Source of the DNA: Tenebrio molitor
Lineage: Eukaryota; Arthropoda; Insecta; Coleoptera; Tenebrionidae
Assembly: GCF_963966145.1 (NCBI RefSeq)
Contig: NC_091047.1
Coordinates: forward strand, 26,288,001 to 26,352,000
Direction: 5' to 3'
DNA length: 64,000 nt
This document shows positions 57,400 to 64,000 of the stretch, in pieces. Both the position numbers and the translations under genes were made by a program. The notes under the pieces were generated by a model. The model was given only the letters and a program-made list of their open reading frames with translations, was not told where the DNA came from and searched no databases. Each line of letters starts with the position of its first letter. Positions within the stretch are counted from its first letter, which is position 1.

Positions 57400-57887
57400 T
57401 AATCTAATGGTTAGTAGTAGCATACATTGGTCCGGAACCATGTTTCAGCTTGTAAGATTTTACATTATTCAGCTCTGTTTTGACAAACATATTGTTAATA
57501 CAACTGCCCTTTGGAATATTGTTATTACTCGGTCTAGTGACATTACGAAAGAAAGGTCCTACCAGCCAGATTTTGTAGTTCTAAAAGACCCACATTAAAA
57601 TCATCTAACATGATAGGTATAATTTTTCGTTGTGCAAGTTTTCAAAGTAGTTAAAAGTTGTTTTTGTCCACATCATGGCATTAATTTATACAGAGCTGTT
57701 GATATTGGGGTAAACGCCCAGTTTCAGAACATACGATTACATCAAGTTTTAAACTCTCAATAAAAACTAACAATTTGAAGTTAGTTGCTAATCCCCTTAT
57801 ATTTATATGAATTATTGGGAGCTCATTAATATTTAAGCTATTATTGAGTGATAATAGCTGTTCTTGCCTTTTGAAGTAACAATTCAC
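57400..57887 (-). pseudogene. LINE endonuclease domain fragment
   Basis: NELPIIHINIRGLATNFKLL..LDVIVCSETG is the N-terminal endonuclease (APE-like) signature of Jockey/CR1-type elements (N-x-R-S/G-L ... DVI--SET). Further along in broken frames come KTTFNYFENLHN and PKGSCINNMFVKTE-LNNV with a damaged TDHY box (GPMYAT). No reverse transcriptase follows; instead the MULE fragment abuts. Confidence 0.7.
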
Positions 57888-57899
57888 TGTGCTATCATC

Positions 57900-58320
57900 A
57901 GGAATGTCTTTCCAAATGCTAAGTTAAAAAGATGTCGCTTCCATCTTGGGCAAGCATGGTAAGAAATGTGATAAAGCTAATGTCTCAATGTCATAATAGC
58001 AATGAAAATTCAGAAACCTAACACATACCTATTTTTGCACTGACTGCCTTTTCTCGGTCCAAAAAATGTTGGAGATTGCTTTGCCATCAAACTAGGTGCG
58101 ATACAACCAGTGTAACGATTAACTATTTGACAGAAACTTACATAGCAGAAGATTCAACATTTCTTCCTCATTTATGTGGGCAGAACAGTAACAAGAACAA
58201 CAAATGCATGGGAATCTCTTCATTCCATATTTAATGCAAGTTTCAATGTTTCGCATCCAAATATTTTTCTATTTATAGATATCCTAATTCATTTTCAAAT
58301 AAACACTTACATCAAACAGA
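57900..58320 (-). pseudogene. possible multi-exon coding remnant with tiny introns
   Basis: On the minus strand GT-AG segments of 42 bp (58310-58269), 50 bp (58141-58092) and 52 bp (58028-57977) separate protein-like pieces: KYFGSLGCTFLFD, then KNIWMRNIETCIKYGMKRFP with a cysteine cluster CICCSCYC, then WQSNLQHFLDREKAVSAKI, then LSHFLPCLPKMEATSF. Joined this way the phase is continuous into the endonuclease frame at 57887, with one TGA and one TAA in the way. Family not recognised. The splice reading is inference and could be coincidence. Confidence 0.35.
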
Positions 58321-58837
58321 AAGGTGCAACCTAAGCTCCCAAAATATTTGATTGTAAAATAATAATAGGTAATAAAATATTACGGTTACTTCTTTATATT
58401 TTCTCCCAACTCCGTTTCTAGCGAGTGCGAGCAATTTTTGTTCATTTTATGAAGTGTCTTGTTTCTAATATATGACCAAATTTGAGCATGATAAAAAAGT
58501 CACTATGTAGTAAACATTAATTTGGTGTTTCTCTCTACCTGAAAGTTAACATATCACTTGCCGTAATTAAATTTTTCCCAAATTGAAATTCTCAAAAATG
58601 TTTTACTGCAACAGTCTTTTCTCTGGCCGTTTATTACCCATGTACCTACTTACCCACCTGTTTTATTTATCGGGCTGGTTACAATTTCCAAGAACAGCCC
58701 CAAATTTAATTTGAATAATAAATCAAGACTTTGTACTTATGCCCACAAAATATTTTTGGAAACCTAAGAATATAATTTACCAAATATAATTTTCCTAGCA
58801 TTGTATTTTGAACTTTTTTGCAAAATAGAAAAAATAT
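58321..58837. other. AT-rich spacer
   Basis: No features supported beyond a possible acceptor on the minus strand near 58521. Confidence 0.4.
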
Positions 58838-58962
58838 TGTATTACACTCGTTTTATAAGCCATTTTGTCGCACTTGTTTGCTTTAAAGCACTCCTCGCTG
58901 CGCTCCTCGTGCTCTAAAAAACGCGTGCGATAAAATGGTGTCTTATAAAACTCGTATAATGA
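58838..58962. repeat. foldback element with CpG-rich core
   Basis: Arms ACACTCGTTTTATAAGCCAT and (complement) TGTCTTATAAAACTCGTATA, then TTTGTCGCACTTGTTTGC against ACGCGTGCGATAAAA; core CACTCCTCGCTGCGCTCCTC. The core closely resembles that at about 511-520. Confidence 0.7.
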
Positions 58963-59340
58963 TTGATTGTATTGGTAGGAGACATTTTGCATGATGACTG
59001 AACCAAAGTAAATGGAGGAGCCATTTTTTATAAATTAACCCTGCTCACCATTAGAGCTTTTGTAGTTAGTTGTAAGGATAACGAACTGATAAATAGCTTT
59101 ATTACTCCACAATCACAATAATATATAAATCATAATTTCTTGATTTATCTTCAGAACTTATTTTAATTTAAGCATACCTATATGATGAAGAAGAAAATAA
59201 TTCTTGTAGAATTTAATTGTTAAAAATTAATACTTATGAGTTATGATAAATAACATAGTCCATTTTTTAATTATAGTCCGATGGATCAATTAATAAGCAG
59301 AGCAACTGTTATATTGCTATCTCTTTTCAACATAATGTAA
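58963..59340. other. AT-rich spacer
   Basis: No supported features. Confidence 0.4.
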
Positions 59341-59620
59341 AATGGTCGTTGAAAAATAGTCAATTTTGACTTAAATTGTAAATCATTTTACAAAAGGCAA
59401 GAAAATGGTCTTATAACCACCATAAATAATTCCATAAATAAGTAGGGGTTGTTAATTTACCTGATGCTTGTCCTTCCTTGAGTCGGCACTGCACAACAAA
59501 GGGGCAATAAAATTAGAGGGTCCAATGGAATTATTTATGGTAGTTATACGATTTTCTCTCCTATTGTAAAATGATTTATAATTTAAGTCAAAATTGACTA
59601 TTTTTCGACGAGGACTTTAA
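59341..59620. mobile_element. foldback MITE, copy 2 (pair of 55082-55356)
   Basis: Same arms and middle as copy 1. The left end is less well preserved (CGTTGAAAAATAGTCAATTT), the right end intact (TTTTTCGACGAGGACTTTA). The two copies are 4 kb apart. Confidence 0.8.
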
Positions 59621-60897
59621 ACCAAACTATGTATTGGATTTTTGTACGTATTTTATTAAGTCCGTCCCACTATGCATCTCGCTTTAACATGAGTGCGATT
59701 AGAGCAAGACGCGAATTGTACGTTTATTCCACTCGCGACGTCAAATTTTTAGGTTAGGTCGTGACTACATTTGTGATAATTTTGTTTAATTTTGCTTGAA
59801 ATTTCTGCCGTATGATGCCAAGGAAAAGCTACGCAACTCTTTCTTGAACAGCAGCCACTGGCAGAAGCGGACCATTAGATATTATTTCGTTCCTTTGTAA
59901 AATACATTAACAAATTTCTTATTAGCGTGTAAGGGCATTAGCTTACATGGCATTGCCGAAACAAAATCTAGGAAGAAAGAAAGACAGTCCAAACTTAGTT
60001 GTTTAGTGTCGTTTTCAACAACTTTTAATAATATACCTATTAGTTGATAAATAGTTATCAAATATTGGTAGCACCATGCACTGCTGTCAAATGTCGGAAG
60101 CAGACGCAGGTCATGTCGACTTCTTGATTCGGACTAAGCTCATCGGACTATAATAAAAAAAGGACTATATTTCAAGTTATCAAAGTTGAACAATTTTACT
60201 GTGGGAACATTTACATTCATATTACCTACCACATTCTCTCCCCTAAAGTTTTGCTTAATAGCAATTGTCTATTTTATGTTAACAGAGCAAGGTTTTTCGG
60301 GTCAACTGCCGTTGAATTATTTTAAATATTTAGAAAATTGAATTTAGTTGTTTTAAATAGTAACACTCCAAGAAAAAGAATAACTTGCAGGCTATTTATT
60401 TCAGATCGAGTGGTCTAGAGCAATCATTGTCAAAAATAAATATTAACAAAATATCAAGTAAAAATTTATAGTTTTAGACTATACCTAACGTCAAAATGTT
60501 ATTTAAAATAATATTTGCCTTGTTCATGGAGGTGCTATAATCCCGTTAACCGTGGTCCGCTGCGGCAGTTCAACATATGCATCGTTATATCGTGCCTTCA
60601 AAAATAATTATATTTAGAGTAGGCGTTGACTACGTTTTAATTCTGTTAACAGTGTAGATAATTTCGTAGGCAACCAATTATTCTCCGAAGTTACACAGGT
60701 TGCATAGTAAGTTTTGTCCCAATTTCATATTAAAATTTTGACATTTGACATTCGTTCTCTTTCCCGTTTTCAAATTGAGTTGTGTTTGTGATTTTATTCG
60801 TTTTATTCCTCGTCTTGCGTACAAAAAATCAGTTCTTGTCAGAACTAAAACGAAATCTGCGTCAGTGTTTTACTGTTTTTCGACATTTTTGTGAACA
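59621..60897. other. AT-rich stretch before the mariner remnant
   Basis: 59655-59750 has CpG words with weak inverted symmetry. The left end of the mariner element that follows could not be defined. Confidence 0.35.
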
Positions 60898-61927
60898 ATG
60901 GCTTTCACTGAACAACATAAAGTCTTCATGGTAATCTGATGGTAATATCTTACTTTCGAAATGGTATGAAAATCGATGGAGTTTGGCAGTATTCCCTTGC
61001 GTTACGTATGGAACAGTTTGGAGAAGAATTCCCAGACATTGCAGTGGAATATACGCAGTTTCGACAAACATTAAACATTTCCTTAAAGAATTTTCAAGAA
61101 AATGGATCTGTGGGATGAAAACCTGGAAGCGGCAGGCCAAAGAAAAGAACTCCACAAGTGATTGAAGAGGCGAGACAAGCATTGGAAGAAGCCCCAGGCA
61201 CTTCAATTGAGCATTTATCACAACAACTTGGTGTGTCTATTGGTACCTGTCATTCAATTGTGAAAAAGGATCTTCACCTATTTCCCTACCGTCTCACATC
61301 TGTTCAAGAATTACATCCAGTTGATCTCCCCCAAAGATTAGAATATTATCAATGGTTTCTGAATACTTTAGATGTTCACCTTGATAAAACCTTTTACACT
61401 GATGAAGCCTACTTCCATCTTAGTGGATATGTCAACTCTCAAAATACAAGAATGTGGAGTTCAGAAAATCCACATTTTTTCATTGAAACACCCCAGTACC
61501 CCCAGAAAGTAGGCGTTTGGGCTGCTATTAGCCAACACAGAATTATTGGTCCAATCTTTCTTGAAGGTAACAATTGTAATAATGTTTTAGTAATTAAATA
61601 ATAATCAATGTTTTTTAGAAAATATCAATGCTGCAAGATACAGAAATGAAATTTTGACTCCATTTTTATAACAACAGAATTATAAGCCGTAATACACCAA
61701 ACAACTGGCCCCCTACATCATGTGATTTCTTCTTGTGGCCACACATCAAAAATTCAATTTACACAACACCCATAAATGATTTGGCAGAACTACGAAATAG
61801 GATAACACAGAAAATTAATGAAATTAATAATAATCCTATTGTTTTAGAAAATGTAACTAATGCAATTAGATGAAGGACTAGGTTGTGTTTACAAGAACAG
61901 GGTGCACATTTTCAACACTTACTCTAA
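60898..61927 (+). pseudogene. Tc1/mariner-superfamily transposase, decayed, with an intron-like 52-bp gap
   Basis: ATG 60898 reads MAFTEQHKVFMV, then shifts to SYFRNGMKIDGVWQYSLALR...KNFQENGSVG (N-terminal helix-turn-helix of the DUF4817-type mariner group). After an in-frame stop comes the long open part 61158-61566 with EHLSQQLGVSIGTCHSIVKK, the first DDE box FYTDEAYFHLSGYVNSQNTR (catalytic Asp) and GVWAAISQHRIIGPIFLE. A 52-bp GT...AG segment (61567-61618) interrupts; past it the frame resumes as ENINAARYRNEILTPFL. The next section, which should hold the second catalytic Asp, is deleted. NNWPPTSCDFFLWPHIKNSI and a C-terminal stretch (NDLAELRNRITQKINEI) follow. Dead. Terminal repeats were not found. 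Confidence 0.85.
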
Positions 61928-63828
61928 ATTATGTATAAAATTGTTATCTCCTGTTCTGTGAGGTTATGTGCAATACTTAATTTACAATTCTTATTAGTGT
62001 TCACAGCAATGTTAATGTTATGTTTTCTTTTATGGTTTAAAGAAATAAATGAATTGATACGACTAAACTATTTGTCACTTTGCTTAAGGTGGGTACTTTC
62101 AGACTGTCTGTTTAGTTCCATGTTCAGTTTCAGTTTTCATTCAATATAAATACTGAAACTGAATGGAGAATATGAACTAACCGTGTAACATCCCATTTAC
62201 TTGTTCCCTTCATGTTAACAGTTACTTGACTTTGGTGCTTTTGAAATTTTGCGATCTTATTCGACTTTCCATTCGAATTTGGGGTATTTTTCTGCTGAAG
62301 ATTAACTAAAATTTGCAGCAATGCCTCACAAAAATTTCGAAAGCTAAAACATCATCTTCCGTATATTGGCGAAAAGCCATTAGTTAGCAAATAATTTGTG
62401 ATTGGAATGATGTTTGGATTATTTATTAATGTGAATTTCAATAATCTGAGATGAATGCACTACAAAAATTAAAAATATTTTCTAACCTAATTTTATTTCG
62501 TTAAATGTCAGACCAGACGATTCTTGTGTCATTTTCTACGCTGTAAAAATGTTGCAAACAATTGAACTTCCATAGGTTGCTCTAAATATAAATTTATTTG
62601 AAGGCACGTTATGAGCCACGTCCTTCTCAACAAAGAATCCACAAAAAAAACACAGTGTATCTCCAACAATTCTTGTTGTTGTTTTCTATTATCTAGAATT
62701 TTTTCTTTTTCCTTAATTGACAGTGATAATAAGGTTCATAGTTTGCCAGTACGACTGGCAGTACTATAAACCATCAGATATTCATGATCATGAGTTCACT
62801 AAGAATCTCTAGTGTTCTACATTTTTGATGAAGGGTATATGACATGGAAACTTATTCTCCTATTAGGGATAGTTCCTTCAATAAAATTACCAAACCTCGT
62901 TTCCAATCAGTTACGAACCTGCCACATACACGTCATCTGCAGATATTATTGCGTTGTTGTTGCCATCAAAAAACTAATGTCAGAAAGTGATTGTCAATAT
63001 TTTTTCGCAAATTAAGGTTGTAGTTTGAGGTTGAGACTCATTGCCATCGTAGTTTGGGGCTGAGATCTACAGCCTCATTAAACTCCCTTGGCCTTCGTTC
63101 AGTAGAGATACTTCGATAAAGGCGATATTCGGCTGTTCACTTGAGACACCTTGGGGAGCACCGTAAAAAATGGAACCTGGAAGAAAAACCCGCTCTGTTC
63201 ACAGATAAGAGTATCTTAATGATAACCCTTGATTTGTTAGTCATCTGTGATTCCTGTTGTTTAATGTTTTTAATGATTTTACCAATTCATTTTGTTTTCA
63301 TCATTCCTTTCTGAGTAGTCTTCAAAATTTAATTTTTGTTACTAACATGCCTAATTTACGTAGTTTATTGTGGGATTACAAATCTGAAAATTACTTTCAA
63401 TTTCTGACTACACAATAATAATTGTGCAAAACAAAAACAAAGAGAAATAAAAGAAAACAAATTTATATTATACATTTTGAATCTTTTTTGTTTCTTTAAA
63501 TTTTCGAGAACCTGTTCAATTAGTTTGAAACCTTCTTAAGCTCTCTCTCGCTCACACATTTAGTTTCTACGAAACCATTTTCTGCTTCTCTGAGTTCTCT
63601 GTATTCCTCTTTTACTTTGTTTTGTTACTTTTCTAACCACAAGTGCTACGATTTTTGTTATTATCAACGATCAAGAATTTTGTTTGTAATTTGCAGTTTT
63701 CGCCCTTTAACCACATAAGAATTTAACAAAAATTTGAGAATGAGACAAAGAGTCACTTAATGTAGCGAAAATTGATTTGATGTTTCTCTCAAACTGCTTG
63801 CTTAATTTGCTAACCTCAAATTCAGTAA
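61928..63828. other. AT-rich stretch
   Basis: Contains the small palindrome ACTGAAACTGAA-type region near 62145 and the diverged repeat partner at 63500-63660. A weak reverse-transcriptase-like phrase near 62930 (minus, SADDVYVAGS) was not strong enough to call. No genes supported. Confidence 0.35.
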
Positions 63829-64000
63829 TATCGGGTGTTTTTTTTTAATTTCACCTCAAAGTAGACGTTGAAGAGTCGACTGTGAACGGTACCACTCGTG
63901 TAAAAATGTAAGATTTAAACAGCTGATCCGTGATCCGTAATCCGTATAGTGATTTCACAATCGACTCTTCAACACCTACTTTGAGGTGAAATTTAAAAAA
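63829..64000. mobile_element. foldback MITE, TATCGGGTGTT family, cut by window end
   Basis: Starts ATATCGGGTGTTTTTTTTTA at 63828-63847; arms TTGAAGAGTCGACTGTGAAC and TTCACAATCGACTCTTCAAC; middle CAGCTGATCCGTGATCCGTA. The right terminus lies just past 64000. Confidence 0.75.

Noticed and set aside
60862..61221. 119-codon minus-strand ORF
   Set aside because: It is the antisense shadow of the mariner transposase remnant.
62800..63180. Possible reverse-transcriptase phrases on the minus strand (SADDVYVAGS, GAPQGV)
   Set aside because: The two phrases are in different frames, in the wrong order, and unsupported by neighbouring motifs.

Overview
This window looks like AT-rich nuclear DNA from an insect, and I favour a beetle. 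The reasons are arthropod-style genes with tiny introns (about 50-260 bp, plus one of 1 kb), AATAAA polyadenylation signals, a decayed Jockey-like LINE, several mariner relatives with TACAGGGTG-type ends, a tRNA-derived SINE, and a coding product closest to insect QIL1/MIC13. There are no bacterial operons, CRISPR arrays or phage genes. Species assignment is inference.

The best gene is at the left end (1535-3502, + strand). It has three exons with consistent phases and encodes a cysteine/proline-rich relative of the mitochondrial MICOS subunit MIC13/QIL1. A second cluster lies at 11.0-12.4 kb: a two-exon + strand gene, broken in this sequence by one base in an A7 run, and a convergent minus-strand 99-aa reading frame, with closely spaced AATAAA signals on opposite strands between them. 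Weaker candidates are a first-exon-like ORF at 24185-24314, a lysine-rich 125-aa ORF at 52259-52636 (-), and a small coiled-coil gene or pseudogene with a 61-bp intron at 54706-55020.

The rest is mostly mobile-element debris in unique AT-rich DNA. Protein-level relics are mariner transposases (13966-15128, 43737-44110, 60898-61927), a LINE reverse transcriptase (37464-38470, -), a LINE endonuclease fragment (57400-57887, -), a MULE transposase fragment (56880-57345, -) and an unrecognised decayed coding tract (25990-26960, -). Non-coding elements are five copies of a foldback MITE with TATCGGGTGTT-like ends, MITEs at 27339 and 29072, large foldbacks of 523 and 1131 bp, a duplicated foldback family (55082 and 59341), a minisatellite-bearing repeat (9911 and 47440), SINE copies (44574 and 26937), and many small hairpins with CpG-rich cores.

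Several GC-enriched, repeat-poor blocks (17.6-18.3, 20.9-21.5, 22.3-22.9, 27.7-28.4, 33.4-33.7, 34.2-34.7, 36.1-36.7, 40.4-41.2, 46.3-46.8 and 48.6-49.0 kb) are candidates for regulatory DNA or missed exons. I see no convincing new multi-gene system. The most unusual signals are intron-like gaps of 42-52 bp inside transposon-derived frames, and the set of structurally alike but sequence-unrelated CpG-core hairpins. All coordinates were read by eye, so ends of degenerate repeats may be off by several bases.
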